64,000 bases of DNA from Rhodospirillales bacterium (GTDB taxonomy: Bacteria; Pseudomonadota; Alphaproteobacteria; Rhodospirillales; Casp-alpha2). Shown here one piece after another: positions 47,150 to 55,518 of the stretch. The position numbers and the translations under genes are program-made. The stretch covers positions 124,001-188,000 of the forward strand of contig JAEPMA010000003.1 in the NCBI GenBank assembly GCA_017644185.1, given 5' to 3'. Positions within the stretch are counted from its first letter, which is position 1. Each line of letters begins with the position of its first letter. The notes under the pieces are model-generated. The model did not search any database, was not told the origin of the DNA, and was given only the letters and a program-made list of their open reading frames with translations.

Positions 47150-47412
47150 ACGGCCGCGTCCTCACTCCAGACATCCAGCGCGCGGCGGAACGCCCGGTCG
47201 CGCTTCAAATGCCATTCGCGGCTGAGCGCTTCCGAACGGGTTTTGTATTTTTCCGCGTAAAGAAGCCGCCACTGCCGGCCGCGGGTCGACTTGGCGCCGC
47301 GCCCGGCGTTGTGATCGGCGAGGCGTTTATCCAGGTCCGTCGTCCAGCCGACATAGGTGCGGCGTTTATCCGTGCCGATTTCACCCAGGACATAGACGAA
47401 GCAGAATCTCAT
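47143..47412 (-). CDS. GIY-YIG endonuclease-domain protein (UPF0213-like)
   Basis: 89 residues: FVYVLGE and TYVGWTTDLDKRLADHNAG form the GIY-YIG core (here VYV and YVG), the Arg follows in DLDKRL, and the metal Glu is in SEALSREWHLK. Single-domain proteins of this type are common; some act on structured DNA. It overlaps the end of a convergent gene by 7 nt. Confidence 0.9.
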   Translation of the reverse strand: MRFCFVYVLGEIGTDKRRTYVGWTTDLDKRLADHNAGRGAKSTRGRQWRLLYAEKYKTRSEALSREWHLKRDRAFRRALDVWSEDAAVY

Positions 47413-47448
47413 GGGCCCGGCCCTTGTACGGACGTGACCCCGTTGAGA

Positions 47449-47835
47449 TCAGAACAAGGACGACTGCGAGATGATCCCGTTCCGCAGGTTCTGGATCCAG
47501 CCGTTGTAGTTGGAGTGAATCTCGGTTCCCGTGTAGTTCAGGTTCGTGCTGTCGCGGTACATGATGCTGAATTCCTTCTGATTGAACGTCACGTCGACGA
47601 TGGCGACGTGCGAACGGATCGGAAGGGTCGCAAGAATCTTACCCGGTTCCGTGGTCTTCATCTGCCAGCCCAAAGCGGCCCCCGCGCGCTTGACGGCGGA
47701 ATCGGCGGCTTCAAGCGACGGCGCGTCCTTGGTGAACGGCGCGTTGACGACATTGAAGACCGGGGCCGAGCGGCAGGATACGGTGGCGACGGCAACCAGA
47801 ACGATTAAGGCGAAGTGCGTTGCGAAACGCTTCAT
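47449..47835 (-). CDS. Putative lipoprotein, 128 aa
   Basis: Leader FALIVLVAVATVSC gives a plausible lipobox (Cys near residue 21). The mature domain has alternating strands (SHVAIVDVTFNQKEFSIMYRDSTNLNY) and an Asn/Tyr-rich end (TEIHSNYNGWIQNLRNGI). Not a named family I recognise; comparable proteins are annotated as hypothetical lipoproteins. Lies 72 nt after the pigment-type operon end. Confidence 0.7.
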   Translation of the reverse strand: MKRFATHFALIVLVAVATVSCRSAPVFNVVNAPFTKDAPSLEAADSAVKRAGAALGWQMKTTEPGKILATLPIRSHVAIVDVTFNQKEFSIMYRDSTNLNYTGTEIHSNYNGWIQNLRNGIISQSSLF

Positions 47836-47906
47836 GCTTTCTCTCCCATCTGCAGACTGCGGTTAAGGTATAGGACCGCACCGAACGTGTTCAAGTTCAG
47901 ATTGTA

Positions 47907-48653
47907 TTATTCCCCGGGTTCGCCGGAACGGAGGTATCGGATCAGACCGGGAATGTTCATGCCGCGCGACAACAACTTCACCGCCACCATCAACACGATG
48001 TGCGTGATATCGGCGACCGGGCGGAAGTGACTTGGGCGGAAGGTCTCCGCCCCGTAGAGCGCCGGAATGCGTACGTCGCGGATCGGCGCCCCGGCCCACG
48101 ACGCCAGGATCAGAAGTTCGCTCTCGAGCACGAAACCCTGTCTCGCGCACTTGCCCAGGTCGAGCCGCCTTAAAACCGATGCCGGGTAATACCGGAAGCC
48201 GCTCTGGCTGTCGGCGATCCGCTGCCCTGCCGCCCAGGATATCCAGAAATTCGCGACCTTGTTGGCGCGCAGTCTCGATTTCGGAAATCTCTCCGTATCC
48301 CAGAGCCGCGAACCGACAATGATGGCGTTCTGGTCTTCCAACCCCTTACCCGCGACACGGGCAATATCGTCGGTGCGATGCTGGCCGTCCCCATCGAGGG
48401 TCACGACCCCCTCCACCCCCTCGATCGCGAGCGCTTCCCCGAACCCCTTTAAAAGCGCCGCCGCTTTCCCTTGATTGACGTCAAGGTCGATGCGCCGGAC
48501 CGCTAATCCGTCGAGCGCGGCACCCGTTCCATCCGTCGAGCCGTCGTTGACCACGATCACATGGGGTGTCGTTTCGAGCGCCCCTTCGGCGATGTCACGG
48601 ATCGTCGCCGCTTCGTTATAGGCCGGGATCACCAGGGCGATACGGTGCTCCAC
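47907..48653 (-). CDS. Family 2 glycosyltransferase, last gene of the polyene-type operon
   Basis: 248 residues with a GTG start. GT-A fold: LVIPAYNEAATIRDI, VVNDGSTDGTGAAL, VVTLDGDGQHRTDDI as the metal-binding motif, and SQSGFRYYPAS. Resembles polyprenyl-phosphate sugar transferases. Aryl polyene clusters often include a family 2 glycosyltransferase, sometimes fused to the acyltransferase that is separate here. It follows the ketoreductase by 10 nt, so it probably belongs to the operon. Confidence 0.87.
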   Translation of the reverse strand: MEHRIALVIPAYNEAATIRDIAEGALETTPHVIVVNDGSTDGTGAALDGLAVRRIDLDVNQGKAAALLKGFGEALAIEGVEGVVTLDGDGQHRTDDIARVAGKGLEDQNAIIVGSRLWDTERFPKSRLRANKVANFWISWAAGQRIADSQSGFRYYPASVLRRLDLGKCARQGFVLESELLILASWAGAPIRDVRIPALYGAETFRPSHFRPVADITHIVLMVAVKLLSRGMNIPGLIRYLRSGEPGE

Positions 48654-48663
48654 ATCAGCCCCG

Positions 48664-49398
48664 TCAGCTCAGGCCGCCGTCGACGGCGATGATCTGGCCG
48701 GTGACGTAGGACGCGTTTTCGGATGTAAGAAACGACACCACCTCCGCCACTTCCTCGATCCGCCCGGCCCGCTTCATCGGTACGAACGATTTGATCTCGT
48801 CCTCGGCGAAGGCGCCGTCGCCGATCCGGTTTTCGAGGATCCCCGGCGCCACGGCATTGACCGTGATCCCCTTCGACGCGATCTCGCGCGATAACGATTT
48901 GACCGCGCCGTGCAGCCCCGCCTTGGCGGCGGCATAATTGCTCTGGCCACGATTGCCCATGATCCCCGACACCGACGAGACGGCGACAACGCGGCCCCAG
49001 CGCGAGCGGATCATCGGCATCAGGAGCGGGCGCGCGACGTTGAAGAAACCGTTGAGTGCGACCTCGATCGGCAGGCGCCACTGCTCATCCGTCATCCCCG
49101 CCATCGGGGCATCCATATTGACGCCGGCGTTACTGACGAGAATCTGCACCGGACCGTCTTTCAGAATGCCGTCGAGAGCCCCCGCCGCCGCGTCATGATC
49201 GGTCACGTCGAAGGCAACCGCCGAGGCCGCCCCGCCATCCTCAATGAGTTGATCCGCGAGCGCGGCGGCCGCATCGGGATCGCTGTTCGCATGCAGGATG
49301 ACATGACAACCATCGCGGGCAAGCGCGCGGGCGATCCCGGCACCGAGCATACCGCTCGCGCCCGTCACCAGGGCGCGTTTGCGTTCGGTGTCACTCAT
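48664..49398 (-). CDS. 3-ketoacyl-ACP reductase (ApeQ/FabG-like)
   Basis: 244 residues, short-chain dehydrogenase. NADP-binding GASGMLGAGIA, ASN-type SNAGVNMDAP, catalytic Ser141-Ser142 in AVSSVSG, Tyr155 and Lys159 in NYAAAKAG. Would reduce the beta-keto group in each polyene extension round. Starts inside the dehydratase gene's stop (ATGA), so it is tightly coupled. Confidence 0.9.
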   Translation of the reverse strand: MSDTERKRALVTGASGMLGAGIARALARDGCHVILHANSDPDAAAALADQLIEDGGAASAVAFDVTDHDAAAGALDGILKDGPVQILVSNAGVNMDAPMAGMTDEQWRLPIEVALNGFFNVARPLLMPMIRSRWGRVVAVSSVSGIMGNRGQSNYAAAKAGLHGAVKSLSREIASKGITVNAVAPGILENRIGDGAFAEDEIKSFVPMKRAGRIEEVAEVVSFLTSENASYVTGQIIAVDGGLS

Positions 49399-49826
49399 GA
49401 CGCCCCCTCCAGCGCGATCGTGATGCGCCCGGCGGCGAGTTCGGTTTCGGATGCGCCGTCGGCATGGATGCGGAACCGGTACATGGAGGATTGCGCGTTC
49501 GACGCAACACAGTCTGCCTCGATCACCAGATCAGCGGCCACCTGGTCGAGATAGTCGACCGCCGCCGTCAGATCGCGAACCGCGACCAGCAGACCGTCGC
49601 CCCGGCGCCCGGTCAGCCCGCCGTGCACCGCCGCCGCCTGTCCCCCGTATTCGATGGCCGACGAAGCGGGCAATCCCGTTTCGTTGCGCAGCGGATTGTC
49701 CGGTCTCAGATGAGATGCCGTACGGCAGATAATACTGTCCTCGTCCCAGTCCGTGACGCCGTCGATCAGGACCATATTCCCCGCGTGCGGGATCAGTTCT
49801 TCAATGTCGATCTCTGCGTTCGTCAA
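49395..49826 (-). CDS. 3-hydroxyacyl-ACP dehydratase (ApeP-like hotdog)
   Basis: 143 residues with a TTG start overlapping the previous stop. LIPHAGNMVLIDG places a catalytic His at 14, and SAIEYGGQAAAVHGGL matches the second half of the ApeP-type hotdog active site. It would remove water to give the trans double bond of each polyene unit. A second hotdog dehydratase is fused to the ligase of this cluster. Confidence 0.88.
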   Translation of the reverse strand: MTNAEIDIEELIPHAGNMVLIDGVTDWDEDSIICRTASHLRPDNPLRNETGLPASSAIEYGGQAAAVHGGLTGRRGDGLLVAVRDLTAAVDYLDQVAADLVIEADCVASNAQSSMYRFRIHADGASETELAAGRITIALEGAS

Positions 49827-50623
49827 CTGGATATCCGAACCTTAATCCCGTAGCCATTGACGCCGGCGGCGCATACCACATCTTTGGGGCTGGGCGAGTT
49901 GTTTGCAATCGCCGCGAGCACGGGGAGGGCGCGTCCCGCCGTGGTGCCGTCGAAATACCGCTGCAGCGCCCGGTCGCCGGGAACGGTCTCGGGCGACCCC
50001 GCCGCGCCCCGGATCTCGAGCGATGCCACCGATCCCGCCCCCGCACCGGCCGGTGTCAGCAGCAGCCCTACCGCCATCGCACAATCCATCGGACACATGT
50101 CGCCGAGCAGCCCCGGCATCGGGTGATCCGACACCACCAACACGGTCGGCCGGCGTTCCGACATCACCATCGTGACCGCCCGTAATAATCCCGCCCCGAA
50201 GGTCGCCCCGCCGGCGGCGATGGAAATTGAGGTGTGTTGATTCCCCGTCCCGATGCTCCAATACCCGGCGGCGGCGTTATGGACGGAGTTATGGAACTGC
50301 GTCGGAGACACCAGACGGTCGGGCCGGCTGAGCGCGGTCAGAATGCCGTCGCACACGTCCCCGTCGCCGACGGCACTCCCGAATACCGAAGCGACATCGT
50401 CAAGGGGATAGCCCGCCATCCGGCAGGCATCGACCGCGGCGTTGAGGGCAAGGCGCAACGACGGACTAGTGCGGCGCCGTTCACGGGGCGCCAGAATATC
50501 GGGCGCGCTTAGAACCAGATCGCCTTCCGGCCATGGTTCGTCACCCCTGAGGACCGGACGCATGTCGTCCCAACCGGAAATGGCGGGCGCGATGACGGAT
50601 ATACCTGAAACGGATACCTTCAC
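49823..50623 (-). CDS. Chain-length-factor-like ketosynthase partner (ApeC-like), no active Cys
   Basis: 266 residues from a GTG start. It aligns by eye with ketosynthases (SPSLRLALNAAVDACRMAG, DDVASVFGSAVGDGD, FHNSVHNAAAGYWSI) but where the nucleophilic Cys would be it reads ISIAAGGATFG, with Ala near 137. It is therefore a beta-ketoacyl synthase-like protein of the Ketoacyl-synt_2 type that probably dimerises with the true ketosynthase upstream and controls chain length, as the aryl polyene ApeO-ApeC pair does. Confidence 0.85.
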   Translation of the reverse strand: MKVSVSGISVIAPAISGWDDMRPVLRGDEPWPEGDLVLSAPDILAPRERRRTSPSLRLALNAAVDACRMAGYPLDDVASVFGSAVGDGDVCDGILTALSRPDRLVSPTQFHNSVHNAAAGYWSIGTGNQHTSISIAAGGATFGAGLLRAVTMVMSERRPTVLVVSDHPMPGLLGDMCPMDCAMAVGLLLTPAGAGAGSVASLEIRGAAGSPETVPGDRALQRYFDGTTAGRALPVLAAIANNSPSPKDVVCAAGVNGYGIKVRISS

Positions 50624-50624
50624 C

Positions 50625-51806
50625 TCATCCCCTTCCCGAAAAAATCAGGACGCAGTTGTTGCCGCCGAAGCCGAAATTATTGGTCATGACGTGGGTGAGA
50701 TCGGCCTGGATCGTTTCGCCGACGATCCGGCATTTCAATTCCGGATCGGCAGTTTGCAGATTCAGGTTTGCCGGGATGAACCCCTCCGTCAGGGCCGTCA
50801 CCGTCACCGCGGCTTCGAGGATGCCCGCACCCCCAAGAGTGTGGCCGCTGAACCCCTTGGTCGAACTGCAAGGCGTCCCTTCCCCGAGCACCGCCGCAAT
50901 CGCCATGTCCTCGACCTTGTCGTTATAGACGCTTCCCGTGCCGTGCATGTTGACGTAGTCGATGTCTTTAGATGTCAGCCCTGCCGTTTCGAGGGCCGAT
51001 CGCATCGCCGCGATCGCGCCCTTTCCTTCCGGGTGCGGCGACGACATGTGGTAGGCGTCGGAACTCTCCCCGATCCCCGAAAGCACGACCCGGTCGTTCG
51101 TATCTGCCCGCGTCAACAACGCGAAGCCGCCCGCCTCGCCGATCGATATCCCGTCTCGGTCACGGTCGTTGGGCCGGCACGGGCCGGGAGACAGCAACTG
51201 CAGGGCGTTGAAGCCCCGGATCGACGTTTCACAGAGACTATCGACACCCCCCACGATAACAGCATCGCATAACCCGGCCGCGATCAACCGCGCGCCGTCG
51301 CTGAAACTTCTGGTGCTCGACGAGCACGCCGTCGAAATCGTGTAGCAGGGCCCTTTCGCGCCCAATCTTTCGGCCACGAACCGGCTGAGCGACGAAAGAT
51401 CGTGGGTGGTCGAAAAATTGGACGGCGTTGAAAGCGGATGGCCGCGCGCATGGTCCGCATAGACCCGCTCCGTCGAACCGATCCCGGATGTGCTGGTGCC
51501 GAGCACCACGCCGACCCGGTCGGCGCCGAAATCCCGAACAGCGGATGCCGCTTCGTCTGAAAAGCCGTCCTCGCCCAGCGCCATCTCGGCCAGTCTGTTG
51601 TTGCGGCAATCGAACACCTCGAAGCCTTCGGGGAACACCACGGTGTCGAGATCTGCAACCCGGCCGACGGACGTCGTTAAGGGGGCTTCCGGGCACTCAT
51701 ATGATACGAGGCCCGTCCGCTCGTCCGTCAACGCCGCCCGCATTGCCGTCATGCCGCGGCCGAGCGCGGAGGTACAGGTCATACATTTGACGGCAATGCT
51801 ATCCAT
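50625..51806 (-). CDS. Beta-ketoacyl-ACP synthase (ApeO-like)
   Basis: 393 residues, condensing enzyme of the FabF family. Complete Cys-His-His triad: Cys161 in STACSSS, His288 in NMHGTGS and His322 in FSGHTLGG, with Lys317. Would extend the ACP-bound chain with malonyl units. One base overlap with the MMPL gene and a 1-nt gap to the chain-length-factor-like gene. Confidence 0.93.
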   Translation of the reverse strand: MDSIAVKCMTCTSALGRGMTAMRAALTDERTGLVSYECPEAPLTTSVGRVADLDTVVFPEGFEVFDCRNNRLAEMALGEDGFSDEAASAVRDFGADRVGVVLGTSTSGIGSTERVYADHARGHPLSTPSNFSTTHDLSSLSRFVAERLGAKGPCYTISTACSSSTRSFSDGARLIAAGLCDAVIVGGVDSLCETSIRGFNALQLLSPGPCRPNDRDRDGISIGEAGGFALLTRADTNDRVVLSGIGESSDAYHMSSPHPEGKGAIAAMRSALETAGLTSKDIDYVNMHGTGSVYNDKVEDMAIAAVLGEGTPCSSTKGFSGHTLGGAGILEAAVTVTALTEGFIPANLNLQTADPELKCRIVGETIQADLTHVMTNNFGFGGNNCVLIFSGRG

Positions 51807-54070
51807 CAGGACGGCGCCCCTTCGTCACCCCGGACGATGGTAACGAGGAACGACACCGCCGCCCCCAACGCCACCGTCAGACCGATGTTGTGCAGCATCG
51901 GAATCTTGGACGTCGCGAGAACGGCGAACACCACGAATGTCGAGACGAAACAAAGCATGACGGAACCGAAGCTGTGCTCTCCTGCCGCCGGGCCTTCGCG
52001 GTAACCGGCGAAAAACAGTTCATAGTCGACGCCAATGCTGACGACCAGCACCAGCGCGAGCAAATGAAAAAAGCTGAGCGGCGTGCCCGAAAGAACCAGC
52101 ACCGCGACGGTCACCGCGACCGCGATGACAGGCACACGGGCAACACGTAATCCCGCGCGCGCCCCCCGCCGGCCGACGATCACGATCACGAAACCGCAGA
52201 CCGCGCCGACCAGCAGCAGCTCAAGCCCCTCGGTCCGGTAATCGGCGACTATACCGGACGCCATTTCGCGCAGGTTGATAAGGGTCGCTCCCTCGACGTC
52301 GAACGTCTGAATACCGATGGGAGGGACCAGTTGTATCGCGTTGACCCAGCCGTCTGCCGCCTCGACCGGCGTACTCATCATAAGTGTCAGATCGTGGAGC
52401 GCCGGGACGTCGAGAGAAACCGGGCCGTGCCGTTTCGCCGCCAAGATATCGTCGAAAAACGGGTCGAACGCATCCGGCTTCACCGGCAAGCCCACCAACA
52501 CTTGATTCAATCTGGTGCGGAGTTCGCCGATATCAGGGATCCGGTCGAGCCGCGCCTGTTGGATCGAAGGCGGTGGTACAATGTCGGTGATCGACAGATA
52601 ACCGCCGAGCCGCCCTTCCTTCACCTGCTGTTCCAGCAGTTGCGACGCCCGCCACTGGTTTTTCATCACCTCATCCCGGCTGCCGCCCCGGATCAATATC
52701 ATATGGCTGATGTCGGGCATGCCGAGACGTGTGCGCAATTCACGGTCGAGCCGTATCTCTGTTTCGCTGGCCATGCGCAGGTGCCGGATGTCGTCGTCCC
52801 AGAGCGCGTTGCCGGAGAACATGGCGGCGGCGAGCCCGGCAAGGGGAAGCGCATAAAACAGATACCGCACACCGCGCCTGAGACCGGGCCGGGCACGCAA
52901 TCCCGCCCACAAGAAACGCCCGGGTCTGAGGTCGAGGCCACGCTCGGGTAACGCGAGGGGTAACAGATATCGGCTGAACAGCACCGCGATGACGATGGCT
53001 GTCGCCGTCAGCGTGCCGATCTGGGCGAGACCCGGAAAGCTCGACTGCGACAGGATCACGAACCCGGCCAATGTCGTCGCCGCGCCGAGGATCATCACCG
53101 GGAACAGGCGGCGGGCGACGGCGTATCCGGCCTCGTCAGGACGCCGGAAGCTCGCCAGGTGGACGGGGTAGTCGACCGCGACACCGATCATCACCGACCC
53201 GAACGCGATGGCGACCCCGTGCACGCTGCCGAAAATCCAAGACGTCATAAGGATGCCGCCAATCAGCCCGAACCCGACAGGCAGAGCGATAGTGATGAGA
53301 ATGATGGGTGCGCGGAACGCCGCGAATAGGACGATGGCGACACCCACCGTGGCAAGCGCCGCCAGAAGTTGCATTTCCGAACGAATCCGTTCGCTCGCGT
53401 TCAAGGCGAAGAAACCGGGGCCGCTGAGCGTGACCAATACCCCCACGTCGTCGGCCGCGTCATATAATACGCGCCGGATTTCCGCATGCCCCGGAATGTC
53501 GTCGGCGCCGATGTTCAAAAACGCCAGCATCATGGTGCGCCCGGGCTTCTTCTGCCATGCTCCACCATCGCGCCGCATGCCGAACTGCCCGTCCCGCTCC
53601 ATGAGACCGAGGACACGACCGGTCGGATCGCGCGGGAAGACATCCCGGTAAAGCGGCCCCATTCCCGAGCCGAGCTTCTTCAACCAGGTTGCGATCTGCG
53701 CCTTCATCCGATCCGTGCTGAACTCGTCTTCGGCGAGATCGGGACCGAGGGTGTATCTGTGCGCGATAAGAAAGGACACCGCCTTGTCGTCCAATGCCAT
53801 CCCGTCCCGCAGCACCCACGTGACGGACGGGTGGTCGCCCAGTCTCGCCGCGATACGATCAGCGGCGGCGTCATTGCCGTTGACGGCGATCATCGCAACC
53901 CCGTCCGCGCGGGTCATGCGGTTGAACAGAAAATCTTCGGCCGCCCCCTGTTCTTCAGGGGTGAAAAACGACATGTCGGTGGAAATCGGCACATGACGGA
54001 CCGCCAACGCGCCAAGGACGATCAGCCCGATGAAGAACGGCAGCGCAAGGCGCCTGAGCATCTCATTCAT
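51806..54070 (-). CDS. MMPL-family lipid exporter (ApeM-like)
   Basis: 754 residues, about 12 membrane spans in two halves with large periplasmic domains (about 40-200 and 415-590). RND/MMPL features: GSVMIGVAVDYPVHLASF near the fourth span and VVSIGVDYELFFAGYREG in the second half, both carrying the proton-relay Asp-Tyr pair. It should move the finished lipid-linked polyene from the inner membrane outward. Overlaps the LolA-like gene by 8 nt. Confidence 0.92.
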   Translation of the reverse strand: MNEMLRRLALPFFIGLIVLGALAVRHVPISTDMSFFTPEEQGAAEDFLFNRMTRADGVAMIAVNGNDAAADRIAARLGDHPSVTWVLRDGMALDDKAVSFLIAHRYTLGPDLAEDEFSTDRMKAQIATWLKKLGSGMGPLYRDVFPRDPTGRVLGLMERDGQFGMRRDGGAWQKKPGRTMMLAFLNIGADDIPGHAEIRRVLYDAADDVGVLVTLSGPGFFALNASERIRSEMQLLAALATVGVAIVLFAAFRAPIILITIALPVGFGLIGGILMTSWIFGSVHGVAIAFGSVMIGVAVDYPVHLASFRRPDEAGYAVARRLFPVMILGAATTLAGFVILSQSSFPGLAQIGTLTATAIVIAVLFSRYLLPLALPERGLDLRPGRFLWAGLRARPGLRRGVRYLFYALPLAGLAAAMFSGNALWDDDIRHLRMASETEIRLDRELRTRLGMPDISHMILIRGGSRDEVMKNQWRASQLLEQQVKEGRLGGYLSITDIVPPPSIQQARLDRIPDIGELRTRLNQVLVGLPVKPDAFDPFFDDILAAKRHGPVSLDVPALHDLTLMMSTPVEAADGWVNAIQLVPPIGIQTFDVEGATLINLREMASGIVADYRTEGLELLLVGAVCGFVIVIVGRRGARAGLRVARVPVIAVAVTVAVLVLSGTPLSFFHLLALVLVVSIGVDYELFFAGYREGPAAGEHSFGSVMLCFVSTFVVFAVLATSKIPMLHNIGLTVALGAAVSFLVTIVRGDEGAPS

Positions 54071-54635
54071 GTTCGATTTGTATCACAGTCTTGTCGCCGT
54101 TCCGTTCGTCAATACGGATCTGGCGGACATCGCCACTGCGACCGTCCAGTGCGATCACACGCAAGTAGTCGCGGAGCACACCCTCGCGCGGCGTCATCGC
54201 GAGTTGCCACGCATTTTCGTCCCCGGATAGCTCAAGATCGAAAAGGTCCCGCAACGGCGCCATGTCGCCGCCGAGGATCGCGCGAAGCGTGACGACAAGC
54301 CCCCTTAGCATCGGGTTGCGGCCGCTGTCGAAGCGGGTTTCTGTTTTGTCCGCGTCGGTGTGAATGACCTGGTCGCCCCGCACCTCGAACGTTTCGGGAT
54401 CGGGGGCAGTGACGTTTTTCAACAAGACCCCGTCCTCAAACCGCATAACACCTTCCGAAAAAAGCGGCTGACTTAGATAGCTGATGTCACGGCGTTCGGT
54501 ATAGCGGACCTGATCGGACGTCCGCCCCTGCAGGGCCGCCGCCAGTTCGTCCAGCGTCCAGCCGGAAGCGGCGGCAGAGGTGGCACATGCCAGCACCAGC
54601 ATGACGGCCGAAAGCGTTCTAATCCCAGAAATCAT
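54063..54635 (-). CDS. LolA-like periplasmic lipid carrier (ApeL-like)
   Basis: 190 residues from the ATG at 54633-54635, which overlaps the acyltransferase stop by 17 nt. Signal peptide with LSAVMLVLACATSAAA. The mature part is the LolA beta barrel: RYTERRDISYLSQPLFSEGVMRFEDGVLL, and TPREGVLRDYLRVIALDG. Would carry the exported lipid across the periplasm, matching the LolA homologue of aryl polyene clusters. Confidence 0.85.
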   Translation of the reverse strand: MISGIRTLSAVMLVLACATSAAASGWTLDELAAALQGRTSDQVRYTERRDISYLSQPLFSEGVMRFEDGVLLKNVTAPDPETFEVRGDQVIHTDADKTETRFDSGRNPMLRGLVVTLRAILGGDMAPLRDLFDLELSGDENAWQLAMTPREGVLRDYLRVIALDGRSGDVRQIRIDERNGDKTVIQIEHE

Positions 54636-55518
54636 AAAAGTTAAACCAGTTATATGGCGCCTCGCGTGCCCATGCCTCAACGATGCCGATGTATGATTGC
54701 GCGAACAGGCGGCCTTTTTCGTGGTCCCGCGCACGCGCGCCGGTCTCGACCGGCAGTCTGCGGAGCTTCACCTTGTAACCCCTATTCCCATCGAACACCG
54801 CCGAAAAAACGACGACGGGGGCGCCGGTCACGGCTGCCAGCACCCAGGGCGCCGTGGCGATTTTCGCCGGCGCTCCCAGAAAGTCGACCTCGAAGGTCTT
54901 TTCACCCCGCGTCACCCGGTCGCCCAGGATACCTACCATCGCGCCGTCATTGAGGGCGTCGTTGACGCGGATCAGGCTGTCGGGCGGCCCGAGCGGGATG
55001 ATCTGTTCCTTGAACGCCGGGTTGATGGCGTCGAGCACCGCACTCACCGTACTGGCGTTGGCATCGTACATCAAAACCTTCAGGTCGCGGCTTTCCGCCG
55101 AGCGGGCCAGCGCGCGCATGGCATCGAAACTGCCGAAGTGCGCGCCGAGGAGGATCACACCGCGCCCGCCCTTTTGGGCGTCGTGAAGCTGGTCCAGCCC
55201 TTCCACCTCGATATCGAACAAATCGAACTTGTCTTCAAGAAAAAACACCCGGTCGAGGATCGTGCCGGCGAAGCAATGAAAATGCCGGAACACGTTGCGT
55301 CCCGCCGCCGGGCGGCCGAGAACGCGGTCCAGATAGCACCGTGAACTGCGCCGCGCGAACGGCGCGAAGAGAATAAAATAAAGGGTGATCGGATAGAGCA
55401 GCAACCGCGTCACCCGGCGTCCCGACACCAGCGCCAGCCACGCGATGAACTTGATCAGGTAGGCGCTGCCGCGCTCCTGGCGGCCCGTCCAGCTGGACAT
55501 TCTGGTGTTCGCGGTCAT
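54619..55518 (-). CDS. LpxL/HtrB-like acyltransferase
   Basis: 299 residues from the ATG at 55516-55518 (ATGA overlap with the ligase stop). HX4D catalytic motif HFGSFD in LLGAHFGSFDAMRAL, an N-terminal hydrophobic anchor (LLLYPITLYFILFAPFA), and C-terminal WFNFYDFWD. The family puts acyl groups on lipid A; in aryl polyene clusters a related domain loads the polyene on a glycerol- or sugar-linked lipid anchor. Confidence 0.88.
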   Translation of the reverse strand: MTANTRMSSWTGRQERGSAYLIKFIAWLALVSGRRVTRLLLYPITLYFILFAPFARRSSRCYLDRVLGRPAAGRNVFRHFHCFAGTILDRVFFLEDKFDLFDIEVEGLDQLHDAQKGGRGVILLGAHFGSFDAMRALARSAESRDLKVLMYDANASTVSAVLDAINPAFKEQIIPLGPPDSLIRVNDALNDGAMVGILGDRVTRGEKTFEVDFLGAPAKIATAPWVLAAVTGAPVVVFSAVFDGNRGYKVKLRRLPVETGARARDHEKGRLFAQSYIGIVEAWAREAPYNWFNFYDFWD

